Part shown: positions 25,442 through 32,939 of the stretch, piece after piece
Layout of the letters: each line of letters begins with the position of its first letter
Position numbering within the stretch: the stretch's first letter is position 1
Source: an uncultured Prevotella sp.
GTDB lineage: Bacteria > Bacteroidota > Bacteroidia > Bacteroidales > Bacteroidaceae
DNA length: 64,000 nt
NCBI GenBank assembly: GCA_905233165.1
Contig: CAJODL010000001.1
Location: forward strand, 689,927-753,926
Reading direction: 5' to 3'
Program-made: the position numbers and the translations under genes
Notes under the pieces: generated by a model
What the model saw: only the letters and a program-made list of their open reading frames with translations
What the model was told of the DNA's origin: nothing
Databases searched by the model: none

Positions 25442-27304
25442 ATGAATAAGGGCTCTTTCATTTTTTCATTTTTTCATTTTTTCATTCTCTTACCGCTTAG
25501 TCTTATGACTATAGCGGCAAGTGCCCAGGAGGTCCCACAGTTGGGTAATGTAATGAGTCGTGAAACAATGCTGCTGAACGGTAAGTGGCATTACATCGTT
25601 GATGTACAGGAGGAGGGGTATTATGACTACCGCATGGATCCTACACGATGGGGCTTCTTCTGTAATGCTAAGCCACAACGTCCTGAGGACCTTATAGAAT
25701 ATGATTTCGACAAGGCTCCCACGATGCAGATTCCTGGCGACTGGAATACGCAGGATGAAAAGCTGTTCTTCTACGAGGGAACAGTATGGTTTAAGACCAG
25801 TTTTCAGGCACAGGTGCCTATCGAAGGCTGTCGCACGCTGCTTTATTTCGGCGCTGTGAATTATGACTGCCACGTCTATGTGAACGGCAAGGAGGCTGGA
25901 CACCACATCGGTGGCTTCACACCTTTCAACTATGATGTGACAGACCTGTTACGCAGTGGTGAGAATGTCGTCATTGTGAAGGTTGACAACAAGCGCAAGG
26001 CTGAGAATGTGCCAACACTGATATTCGACTGGTGGAACTATGGTGGCATTACCCGCGATGTGATGTTGGTAAAGGTGCCAAATACATACATCGAGAATTA
26101 TAAGGTGCAGTTGGAGAAGGCTGACGCAAAGGCTCGCCAGCGTGAGATAACGATGACGGCTCACCTCAGCAAACCATTGGCAGGGCAAAAGGTTACATTG
26201 TGCATCCCGGAACTGAAGATTGAGAAACAATGTGTTACAGATAATGAGGGCAATGCCCGTCTCGTTGTCAGTGTGCCATCAAAACGTCTCACGCTATGGT
26301 GCCCGGAAACTCCAAAGCGCTATCGTGTAGATTTGTCATTGGACGGAAAAGCGGCAGACGGTTCTGTGGTAAGCGACTTTGTTGGAGATAGCATCGGATT
26401 CCGCACCATCGAGACAAAGGGAAAGCAGATACTTCTGAATGGCAAGCCTATCTTCCTGCGTGGCGTCAGCATCCATGAAGAGAAGCCAAATGGCGGTGGA
26501 AGGGCTAACTCAACAGAAGATGCTCACACCCTGCTGTCATGGGCAAAGGAACTGGGATGTAACTTCGTGCGTCTGGCTCACTATCCTCATAACGAATATG
26601 CTGTGCGAGAGGCCGAGAGAATGGGTATTCTTGTGTGGTCGGAGATACCTGTCTATTGGACTATAGCATGGAAGAATCCTGATACCTATAAAAATGCGCA
26701 GCGACAGCTGACCGACATGATAGCACGCGACCAGAATCGTGCCAACGTCATAATATGGTCTATCGCTAACGAGACACCTCATTCTCCGGAGCGTGACCAG
26801 TTCCTTAGCAGCCTGTCACAGTATGCACGCAGCCTCGATAATACCCGCCTGATATCTATGGCGATGGAGGTGTTGTCAGCATCCAACTATAAGAATCGTC
26901 TGCAGGACAACATGAGCCAATATGTCGATGTGGTATCCTTCAATCAGTACATCGGTTGGTATCGTGATGTTAATGATGCTCCGAAGATGGTGTGGGAGAT
27001 TCCTTATGACAAACCAGTCATCATCAGCGAATTTGGTGGCGGTGCGAAAGCTGGTTATCATGGTGCAAAGAACCAACGCTGGACAGAGGAGTTCCAGGAA
27101 AACCTCTATCGCGAGAACCTGAATATGATAGACAAGATAGAAGGTCTTGCAGGCACCTCTCCTTGGATACTGAAGGACTTCCGCTCCCCACGCCGTGTGC
27201 TCAATGGCATACAGGACTACTATAACAGAAAAGGTGTCGTCTCAGACAATGGAGAGAAAAAACTCGCCTTCAAGGTTCTGCAGGAGTGGTATAGGAGTAA
27301 ATAG
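25442..27304 (+). CDS. Glycoside hydrolase family 2 (beta-glucuronidase/galactosidase type)
   Basis: A 620-residue exported retaining beta-glycosidase. The start at 25442 gives a signal peptide (residues 1-28, '..SLMTIAASAQE'); the in-frame codon at 25409 lies in the leader. Order: jelly-roll sugar-binding domain (about 45-210), Ig-like domain (about 215-320), TIM barrel (about 325-615). The acid/base is Glu444 in 'IIWSIANETPHSP' and the nucleophile Glu530 in 'VIISEFGG'. The short length resembles beta-glucuronidases rather than LacZ-size enzymes; the substrate is unsettled. The signal peptide is partly encoded by a 3.9-copy 8-bp repeat. Confidence 0.88.
   Translation: MNKGSFIFSFFHFFILLPLSLMTIAASAQEVPQLGNVMSRETMLLNGKWHYIVDVQEEGYYDYRMDPTRWGFFCNAKPQRPEDLIEYDFDKAPTMQIPGDWNTQDEKLFFYEGTVWFKTSFQAQVPIEGCRTLLYFGAVNYDCHVYVNGKEAGHHIGGFTPFNYDVTDLLRSGENVVIVKVDNKRKAENVPTLIFDWWNYGGITRDVMLVKVPNTYIENYKVQLEKADAKARQREITMTAHLSKPLAGQKVTLCIPELKIEKQCVTDNEGNARLVVSVPSKRLTLWCPETPKRYRVDLSLDGKAADGSVVSDFVGDSIGFRTIETKGKQILLNGKPIFLRGVSIHEEKPNGGGRANSTEDAHTLLSWAKELGCNFVRLAHYPHNEYAVREAERMGILVWSEIPVYWTIAWKNPDTYKNAQRQLTDMIARDQNRANVIIWSIANETPHSPERDQFLSSLSQYARSLDNTRLISMAMEVLSASNYKNRLQDNMSQYVDVVSFNQYIGWYRDVNDAPKMVWEIPYDKPVIISEFGGGAKAGYHGAKNQRWTEEFQENLYRENLNMIDKIEGLAGTSPWILKDFRSPRRVLNGIQDYYNRKGVVSDNGEKKLAFKVLQEWYRSK
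25456..25486 (+). repeat. 8-bp repeat inside the GH2 signal peptide
   Basis: 3.9 tandem copies of TTTTCATT, 14 bases after the start codon. A gain or loss of one unit would shift the frame. The inverse sequence occurs at 25287-25326 with few mismatches. Confidence 0.85.
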
Positions 27305-27350
27305 TTTAGAGTTTAGAGTTTAGAGGCAGTTTAAGAGTTTAAGGAGTTTA
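27304..27350. repeat. TTTAGAG heptamer repeat
   Basis: About three TTTAGAG units and degenerate followers fill the gap between GH2 and the LolA-like gene. Confidence 0.7.
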
Positions 27351-27376
27351 ATAGAGTTCAATATTTATAATTTACA

Positions 27377-28042
27377 ATGCATAATTGGTTTAAGACCACT
27401 TTCATTTTTTCACATTTGACATTTCACATTTCACTTTTCACATTCCTGCTTAGTCTTGTGACTATAGCAGCAAATGCTCAGGAGACCCCAAACTCCAGGC
27501 AGGCGAAGCGTATGTTTCTCGATACCTATCATCGTGCTTTCAGTGAGGAAGGGGCAACGATGCATTATAAGGTGAATATCGCCAGCCTTTATAAGACAGA
27601 GGGTACTGTGTGGTATAAAGGAAAGAAGAGCCGCTTTGCTTCCAAAAACAGTCTTGGGTGGAACGATGGTGTTACAGCCTATTATACCAAGGAGAAGAAA
27701 AAGACTGTAGAGGTGTATAAGGCCTCTTCCAAGAAAAAGAGTAAGTACGAGGATAAGTTTATGTTTGAGCCCGACAACTATGACTACAGCATAGCAAATG
27801 CGGACGATGGCTATCTTATCACTATCAAGGCAAAGAAAGGCGTTGATGGTGTGAAGGAAGCTCGCATACTGCTCGATAAACGCACTCGTGCCCCCAAAAG
27901 CCTGAAGATAAAAGTCGCCTTCTTCTGGGCCACCATACATATCTCGAATTTCCAGGCAGGCAATCTCGATGATAGTCTCTTTGTCTTCCCAAAAGCAAAG
28001 TTTGCAGGTTATAAATTCATCGACAAACGGAATGAAGATTAG
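27377..28042 (+). CDS. LolA-like secreted protein
   Basis: A 221-residue protein with a signal peptide ending '..VTIAANAQE', almost the same end as in the GH2 protein just upstream. The mature part has the half-barrel pattern of LolA-like lipoprotein carriers: 'YKTEGTVWYKGKKSRF', 'GVTAYYTKEKKKTVEVYKAS', 'ILLDKRTRAPKSLKIKVAFF'. It could ferry lipoproteins or other lipids across the periplasm, but the match is by pattern only. The first residues of the signal peptide (SHLTFHISLFTF) are encoded by a 7-bp repeat. Its stop overlaps the stop of the convergent kinase gene by four bases. Confidence 0.65.
   Translation: MHNWFKTTFIFSHLTFHISLFTFLLSLVTIAANAQETPNSRQAKRMFLDTYHRAFSEEGATMHYKVNIASLYKTEGTVWYKGKKSRFASKNSLGWNDGVTAYYTKEKKKTVEVYKASSKKKSKYEDKFMFEPDNYDYSIANADDGYLITIKAKKGVDGVKEARILLDKRTRAPKSLKIKVAFFWATIHISNFQAGNLDDSLFVFPKAKFAGYKFIDKRNED
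27413..27445 (+). repeat. 7-bp repeat inside the LolA-like signal peptide
   Basis: CATTTGA, CATTTCA, CATTTCA, CTTTTCA, CATTC: about 4.7 heptamers, again not a multiple of three. Confidence 0.85.
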
Positions 28043-29394
28043 AACTTAATCTGTGGTGGCATGTTCCTATGCTTAGTATAATCTAACTCTTTCTCTGCTC
28101 TCAAAAGAAGTTCCATCTTACCGGTTACCTGATTGCTCCAACGTTGCCACTCCTTTAGCATTGTTTCACGTATTCGGTCTGCAGCAGCATGATCACATTG
28201 TTTCTGCAGATTGTCTGTATAGCCATGAATAAATTGTGCTACGGCAGCAACACGCTGACTGAGGTCTTGCCAGCGGTAGTTCCAATGTGACAGCGTGTCC
28301 AGATGCTGGTTTATCTTTGACTTCGCAATCTCTCGTTGCAGGGCCTTCAGTGCTTCTTTCTTCAGGTCTTCCTCTTGATTCAATTCTTTTTTCAACTGCT
28401 CATTCGTAGCAGCCAGTTGTTTAAGACTGTCGTTTAGCGTTGCTATGACGGTCTTCATCCGTTCTTCTGCTATTGTTCTTTTCTGTTCGCTATGTTGCTG
28501 TTTCTGCACCAGTTCGTTACGCACAGAATCAATAGCGACCTTTGTCTCTTGGGTGTCATCGTTATTCAAAAGGAGCGTGGTGAGTCCCAGAGCCAGCAAC
28601 AGCATTGCTACTAAGATATTCACCACCAAGGGCCATCGACGTTTCTCTATTCTTGCAAACTCTGCCAGAATCTCTTCCATATTGTTCCATCGACGGTCAA
28701 TAGGCATCAGACATCGTCCCACCACCTTTTTATATGCACGACCAAGCTGCATCTGTTCCAGAATCAATCCCAGCGAATAAATGTCATTACGCATATCAGG
28801 TACACTGCTTTGCGCCTGTTCTGGTGACATATAGGACAGAGTGCCTGCAGGTTGCTTCAGTACAGCATTCCTGTCGCTGTCAGCAAGGCCGAAGTCTATG
28901 ATTTTGGGGCGCTCCCCGTTACGAGTCACCATGATATTCTTTGGCTTCAGGTCACGATGTACTATTCCGACAGAATGAACATACGCCAGAGCCTCTGCCA
29001 GTTCGTGAGCCACCCTGATGCGCTTCTTTTTGTCAGGACCGGTAGTAAGCCATTCGTCAAGTGTGCTGCCATCAACATATTCCATGATGATAGTCTCACC
29101 AATGCCATCAATTTTTTCCAGTCCGACAGCCTGCACCACGCCAGGATGCTGCATTCTCATAAGCAGTTCCAGTTCCTTATGCAACAACATCTGGCAATTA
29201 TTGCAATTGCTATCGGTATCTTCTGACATAGTCTTCAGCACAAACCAACGGCCATAGCGCATAGCTTTATACAATCGTGTAAAGCCTTCGCTACTCAACA
29301 GTTCTATGTTGGTAAAGTGCTGTCCTATGTCTTCGACAAAAGGGTCAGAAAGGTATCCCGAAACCTCTTTCTCGTCCGTTTCTTTATTCGCCAT
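28039..29394 (-). CDS. Membrane Ser/Thr protein kinase with C-terminal coiled coil
   Basis: A 451-residue Hanks-type kinase. The kinase domain covers about 28-250: ATP-anchoring Lys54 ('FVLKTM'), catalytic loop 'VHRDLKPKN' (Asp148), 'DFGLAD' (167-172) and 'AGTLSYMSPEQAQSS'. The glycine loop is poor ('LLSSEGFTRLYKA'), but the catalytic residues are present. One membrane helix (about 254-277) follows, then a coiled coil (about 285-370) and a helical end, which would lie outside the inner membrane. It is divergent from the LRR protein. Targets are unknown; the neighbouring LRR and HTH-like proteins are possible partners by position only. Confidence 0.88.
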   Translation of the reverse strand: MANKETDEKEVSGYLSDPFVEDIGQHFTNIELLSSEGFTRLYKAMRYGRWFVLKTMSEDTDSNCNNCQMLLHKELELLMRMQHPGVVQAVGLEKIDGIGETIIMEYVDGSTLDEWLTTGPDKKKRIRVAHELAEALAYVHSVGIVHRDLKPKNIMVTRNGERPKIIDFGLADSDRNAVLKQPAGTLSYMSPEQAQSSVPDMRNDIYSLGLILEQMQLGRAYKKVVGRCLMPIDRRWNNMEEILAEFARIEKRRWPLVVNILVAMLLLALGLTTLLLNNDDTQETKVAIDSVRNELVQKQQHSEQKRTIAEERMKTVIATLNDSLKQLAATNEQLKKELNQEEDLKKEALKALQREIAKSKINQHLDTLSHWNYRWQDLSQRVAAVAQFIHGYTDNLQKQCDHAAADRIRETMLKEWQRWSNQVTGKMELLLRAEKELDYTKHRNMPPQIKF

Positions 29395-29449
29395 ACATTA
29401 ATTAAACGCAAAATATGATGTTTTTGTACATTATTTGCAATTTTTTTTG

Positions 29450-29457
29450 TAACTTCG
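29450..29457 (+). promoter_or_regulatory. Promoter -7 box very close to the LRR gene start
   Basis: TAACTTCG fits a -7 box and a TTTG lies at 29423-29426. The predicted transcript start would fall at or next to the ATG cluster at 29463-29471, implying little or no leader. Confidence 0.4.
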
Positions 29458-29462
29458 CACCC

Positions 29463-30092
29463 ATGATGATGTTTGTACTTAGTCTCATTTTATTTTTTGT
29501 GCCCCTTCATCTTCATGCTGATGGCGTAGATAAGGAACAGGCAAAGAAAACTGTTTTTCAACTGCCTATCACCTGTGATGGCCGTACTGTTATGGTGACT
29601 TTTAAACGAGGTGTGGGATATGAGACACATGCCCTTGTTGGATGCAACAACTATGGAAAGCCGGCCATCGATACAACGACTGTCGGACGCATCATAATCC
29701 CTGATAGTATTACGGCTCCCAATGGTAAGCGTTATTGGGTGAAGGGAGTCTCCCGTCATGCTTTTGCTTATTGCTCGCGACTGACAGAGGTAGTGCTGCC
29801 GGAAACGATGACAGATATTGGAGACCAAGCCTTCATTGGTTGTACGTCGCTCACTCAAATAACACTGCCACGCAGTCTTGTCGTCATCTATCCCGCTGCT
29901 TTCAGGAATTGTCCGTCGCTCAATCTTATTCGACTTCATGGTCGAAAAGGCGTGAATGTCTATGCTGATATCTTCGACCAGTCAACTATTGAGAAAGCCA
30001 TTCTGATGATTCCTGCCGGAACCAGTGACATCTTTAAGAACAGTCTTGTGTGGGGACTCTTCCGCTATCGTATGGAAGACTATGATTTCTAA
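29463..30092 (+). CDS. BspA-type leucine-rich-repeat protein
   Basis: A secreted protein of about 209 residues. I chose 29463 because it follows the promoter box and gives a compact signal peptide (MMMFVLSLILFFVPLHLHA). Three BspA-type repeats follow at about 95-165: 'VSRHAFAYCSRLTEVVLPET', 'IGDQAFIGCTSLTQITLPRS' and 'IYPAAFRNCPSLNLIRLHGR'. Such repeats usually mediate surface binding. It ends '..RMEDYDF'. The gene is divergent from the kinase and its 3' end overlaps that of the next gene by four bases. The binding partner is unknown. Confidence 0.75.
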   Translation: MMMFVLSLILFFVPLHLHADGVDKEQAKKTVFQLPITCDGRTVMVTFKRGVGYETHALVGCNNYGKPAIDTTTVGRIIIPDSITAPNGKRYWVKGVSRHAFAYCSRLTEVVLPETMTDIGDQAFIGCTSLTQITLPRSLVVIYPAAFRNCPSLNLIRLHGRKGVNVYADIFDQSTIEKAILMIPAGTSDIFKNSLVWGLFRYRMEDYDF

Positions 30093-30682
30093 TTGATTCT
30101 CTCAAATCGGATACCCTGCTCTAATCCGCACACATACGACATTGGGCGGCTACTCTTGCCGTTATCCTCATGATGCTGCAGCTGATCCAGATATAGCGGT
30201 TCTCCATCAATTATCATGCTACACTGAAACGTATCACCAGGCTGCAGGCGAGTCTGGCTGGAGGCAATAACTCTGAAACAAAGACTGCCAGTATATTCTA
30301 TGTCACACACCCTGTCTGGCAGCCATGTAAGTCTTATTTTGTCACCCACATTTAAATCGACAGAAACACTAAGTTTGCGAGTCATCACAAATCCGCTCTG
30401 TGGCGTGCTTTCTCCATTGTTTGTTGCAGTGAGAAAACTCTCTATGTTGTTATATCCCAGGAAACGAACCAATATCTGGAGGGTAGTACTACGTGGATTA
30501 GTGCCATCATCCATGTTCCCCCAGATGCGACGCAAAGTGTTGCGACTCAGCAGATTTCCTGTTCTACTGAATATCTGCTGACTCAGAATATCAAAATCCT
30601 TAGGCGTTTGCACAGACTGACCAATCGCCAGTTCTACGCTTCTGCATATCTGTCTTATCTGTTCCTTGCTGATTTCTGTCAT
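30089..30682 (-). CDS. Protein with HTH-like N-terminus, unknown function
   Basis: A 197-residue cytoplasmic protein. Residues about 38-82 ('LLSRNTLRRIWG', 'STTLQILVRFLGYNNIESFL') resemble a helical DNA-binding-like region common at the N-terminus of Bacteroidota proteins of unknown role. Residues about 100-190 are beta-rich ('LNVGDKIRLTW', 'LCFRVIASSQTRLQPGDTF'). Its likely promoter (TAATTTTG on the minus strand, 30711-30718) shares the gap with the promoter of the small gene at 30882. I cannot assign a function. Confidence 0.6.
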   Translation of the reverse strand: MTEISKEQIRQICRSVELAIGQSVQTPKDFDILSQQIFSRTGNLLSRNTLRRIWGNMDDGTNPRSTTLQILVRFLGYNNIESFLTATNNGESTPQSGFVMTRKLSVSVDLNVGDKIRLTWLPDRVCDIEYTGSLCFRVIASSQTRLQPGDTFQCSMIIDGEPLYLDQLQHHEDNGKSSRPMSYVCGLEQGIRFERIN

Positions 30683-30710
30683 TTTTTGTGTCTTGTGACT
30701 TGTTTGTGTG

Positions 30711-30718
30711 CAAAATTA
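30711..30718 (-). promoter_or_regulatory. Promoter -7 box of the HTH-like gene
   Basis: TAATTTTG on the minus strand, about 28 bases before the start at 30682. Confidence 0.5.
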
Positions 30719-30773
30719 CACATTTATTATGATATATAAAAGGTAAAAACACAAAAAATGCAGTACTGTTTTT

Positions 30774-30824
30774 AATTTGGGTCAATTTGGGCTAATGGGG
30801 TTTAAAGAAAAAGTCTTATATTTG
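30774..30824 (+). promoter_or_regulatory. Phased-repeat promoter of the 46-residue peptide gene
   Basis: AATTTGGG at 30774-30781 and 30784-30791 and AATGGGG at 30794-30800 are spaced at exactly 10 bp, followed by the -7 box TATATTTG (30817-30824) and 'CACGCAGA'. The same arrangement stands before the DUF2752 operon at 32022-32082. Confidence 0.65.
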
Positions 30825-30881
30825 CACGCAGATTTCAACGATAACGTTAACGATAACCACTAACAACTAAAAACTATCCTC

Positions 30882-31022
30882 ATGGGTCTGATAAATTTCT
30901 TCAAGAAGATTTTCCGCAGCAAGCATTCTGCATCAAAAAAAGCGGAACCAAAGAAGCCAGAAACTTCAGAATATAATGATACCCCATCATCCTCAGCAGA
31001 TACAGTCATCTGGGTTGGATGA
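30882..31022 (+). CDS. Small basic peptide, 46 residues
   Basis: A short gene between a strong promoter (-7 box at 30817-30824) and a strong terminator (31065-31098). It begins 'MGLINFFKKIFRSKHSASKK', an amphipathic basic stretch with hydrophobic Leu/Ile/Phe that could lie on a membrane, followed by a Pro/Glu/Ser-rich segment and a hydrophobic end 'DTVIWVG'. There is no signal peptide. The clean transcription unit argues that it is real, although the RNA itself could be the product. I do not recognise it. Confidence 0.5.
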   Translation: MGLINFFKKIFRSKHSASKKAEPKKPETSEYNDTPSSSADTVIWVG

Positions 31023-31064
31023 TGTAGGGAAAACATTCATGTTGATAAATAAATGCAGTTAAAG

Positions 31065-31098
31065 GGCTTGCCTGTCGTGAGATAGGCAAGCCTGTTTT
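31065..31098 (+). terminator. Terminator of the small-peptide unit
   Basis: Perfect stem GGCTTGCCT (31065-31073) with AGGCAAGCC (31084-31092), then TGTTTTGT. Confidence 0.85.
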
Positions 31099-31135
31099 GT
31101 CACAAGTGTTCAAATTTATAGGGTTTTTGCAGGTC

Positions 31136-31186
31136 GTAATCCGTAAAAATGGCCAAATTTGCGGATTGTAATCCATAAAAATGGCC
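31136..31186 (+). repeat. Imperfect 19-bp direct repeat
   Basis: GTAATCCGTAAAAATGGCC (31136-31154) and GTAATCCATAAAAATGGCC (31168-31186), 32 bp apart, differing at one base. They lie directly upstream of the ATPase remnant. Confidence 0.75.
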
Positions 31187-31238
31187 GTTTTTAAGGATTT
31201 GGACCTAAATAATTTGCATATTATTAGTTTTCTCATTA

Positions 31239-31447
31239 GTAACATATATTTTTGGCGCACTAATTCACAACAGGAAATAGACTACATCGAAGAGAGTGAT
31301 GGCGCTCTGACAGCTTTCGAAATGAAATGGAATCAGAAAAAAGTAAATGTACGGTTCCCTAAATCATTCCTTGAGGCATACAATGTAAAAGAAACAATTG
31401 TTATTACTCCAAACAATTATTTGGATTGGGTAACCGCTAACACTTAA
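31239..31447 (+). pseudogene. C-terminal remnant of a DUF4143-type AAA ATPase
   Basis: 'IYFWRTNSQQEIDYIEESDG' followed by 'ALTAFEMKWNQKKVNVRFPK' and 'TIVITPNNYLDWV' is the characteristic end of the large Bacteroidota ATPase family with a C-terminal DUF4143 nuclease-like domain. The ATPase part (Walker motifs) and most of DUF4143 are missing. The in-frame ATG at 31181 is followed by unrelated residues, so this is a fragment left after deletion. These ATPases are often multicopy, which would help recombination. Confidence 0.8.
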
Positions 31448-32021
31448 ACTCTAACGTTTAACCGTTCGCTCGACTTGTCTGTTTGAGCGATGGAGCAGCA
31501 GCGAAAGCATTCCCAGCGCGGGAACGTTTTGTTCCCACAGCGGGAAGATTCTAAGAACTCGAGGTTTATGCTATCCGCAATAAGGCACGAGTATTGAACA
31601 ACAAAGGCAGGTTATTGAAAAATAATGAGTGGTTACTAAAAAATCCCTCATCTCCCCCTTCAACCCTCACAAAGTCCCTATTTATTGGCATCTTGGAAAA
31701 TTCATCACCCCCTTTATCCCCCCCTTCATCTCCCCCATGCCCCAACGCCCTTGTAGCAAGGCTTCTCAGGGTATTATAGGAGAGATGAGACATTTTTGGC
31801 GAAAAACTTATTTTTTGAAAAATGTTGCAAGTTTTCTTTGTTAGTTTGAAAAATAGTTGTAATTATGACATTTGGTCGTGACCGGGCTTTGCACGCTTAT
31901 ACCTTTATGTGTAATAAACTTGTAAAGTTTTTCAATAGTCGCTTTGGGCGCATTCACCTTTCACCTTATATTTATCGTGCACGCACACAAAAGGGGAAAT
32001 TGAACTTTTTTACTCAAATTC
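31448..32021. other. Gene-free debris
   Basis: No convincing gene. It contains the paired palindromes at 31510-31546 and a C-rich stretch (about 31650-31750) whose minus-strand reading would be a Gly-Gly-Asp-Glu repeat without recognisable homology. It joins the ATPase remnant to the next promoter. Confidence 0.5.
31510..31546. repeat. Two 15-bp palindromes at 22-bp spacing
   Basis: TTCCCAGCGCGGGAA (31510-31524) and TTCCCACAGCGGGAA (31532-31546), with a 7-base spacer; centres are 22 bp apart. Confidence 0.75.
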
Positions 32022-32082
32022 TCAATTTGGGCTAAAATGGGCTTCTGATGTTTCAAAAAATAGTCTTACATTTGCACGCAGA
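32022..32082 (+). promoter_or_regulatory. Phased-repeat promoter of the DUF2752 operon
   Basis: TCAATTTGGGCTAA (32022-32035) recurs exactly as at 30782-30795. AATTTGGG and AAAATGGG are 10 bp apart. The -7 box is TACATTTG (32067-32074), followed by 'CACGCAGA' as in the other copy. The motif-to-box distance is 10 bases longer here, about one helical turn. Confidence 0.65.
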
Positions 32083-32178
32083 AGGTAATTTTTACAAAAA
32101 AATTAATAATAACTAAAGCATTTGTTTCTGGGACGATGTTGTTCTTTATAGGTAGTGAAAGTTTACAATTGAAAATAG

Positions 32179-32574
32179 ATGAAAGATTCTCATATTTTAT
32201 ATTTTGAAAAAATAATATTGTTTTTGGTTGTATTGTTCCTTAGTGGAATTGTTTTATATAGTCTCAATCCCACTCATTATTGGTTTATGCCGAAATGTCC
32301 AATAAAAGTATTAACAGGCCTTAGTTGTCCTGGATGCGGAATACAACGTGCAATTCATGCATTATTACATGGACATTTATATGAATCTATTCAATATAAC
32401 TATTATCTAATATATTCTTTACCTTATGCATCTGCTTTTGTATTCCTGTGGTTAATGCCTGAACGAGATTCTCGTAAGAAGTTTAAGAAAGTAATAGAGA
32501 ATAAATATGTCGTGACTTTTTTTATTGCATCATTTTCGATATGGTTTGTTGTTAGAAATGTTTTAAATATATAG
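32179..32574 (+). CDS. DUF2752 membrane protein
   Basis: A 131-residue inner-membrane protein with about three helices (residues 9-28, 69-92 and 108-128). The DUF2752 signature is 'CPIKVLTGLSCPGCGIQRA' (about 40-58), then 'LHGHLYESIQYNY'. The CPxCG motif looks like a metal or redox site, but the family's role is not known to me. It is the first gene of an AT-rich plus-strand cluster; the next gene starts five bases after its stop. DUF2752 next to TM2 proteins is a recurrent pairing in Bacteroidota as I recall it. Confidence 0.85.
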   Translation: MKDSHILYFEKIILFLVVLFLSGIVLYSLNPTHYWFMPKCPIKVLTGLSCPGCGIQRAIHALLHGHLYESIQYNYYLIYSLPYASAFVFLWLMPERDSRKKFKKVIENKYVVTFFIASFSIWFVVRNVLNI

Positions 32575-32579
32575 TGATA

Positions 32580-32909
32580 ATGGAAGAATGTCATGTAAAT
32601 CAATTGCTGGCTATTTATGGAAATAGACTCCCCATAGAGTCATTAGAAATAGTTAAAAAGAAGCTAATGACTATGAATTATGGTATTGCGTCTATAAAGA
32701 TGGCACAGTTCAAAGATCCAACAATGGCATTAATACTTTCTGCGATTGTGGGCACTCTTGGAGTTGACAGATTCTATATAGGTGATACAGGTTTAGGAGT
32801 GGGAAAATTATTGACATGTGGAGGAGCTTATGTATGGTGGCTGATAGACATTTTTATGATCCAAGATGCTACCAAAAGAAAAAATCTTGAACTTTTACTT
32901 ATGTGTTAA
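32580..32909 (+). CDS. TM2-domain protein (first copy)
   Basis: A 109-residue protein starting at ATG 32580. A short helical head (about 1-45) precedes a TM2 domain: 'ALILSAIVGTLGVDRFYIGD', then 'GLGVGKLLTCGGAYVWWLID' and 'IFMI', giving two membrane helices joined by the conserved DRFY turn. TM2 proteins occur across bacteria and animals with no agreed biochemical role. It has a paralogue directly downstream, and both have a helical head of the same length, suggesting they assemble together. Confidence 0.85.
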   Translation: MEECHVNQLLAIYGNRLPIESLEIVKKKLMTMNYGIASIKMAQFKDPTMALILSAIVGTLGVDRFYIGDTGLGVGKLLTCGGAYVWWLIDIFMIQDATKRKNLELLLMC

Positions 32910-32939
32910 TAGATTATTAATTTTTAATTAAAAAGAATT

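Noticed and set aside
31566..31793. Minus-strand frame with Gly-Gly-Asp-Glu repeats
   Set aside because: It arises from C-rich low-complexity DNA between debris, with no recognisable domain or promoter.
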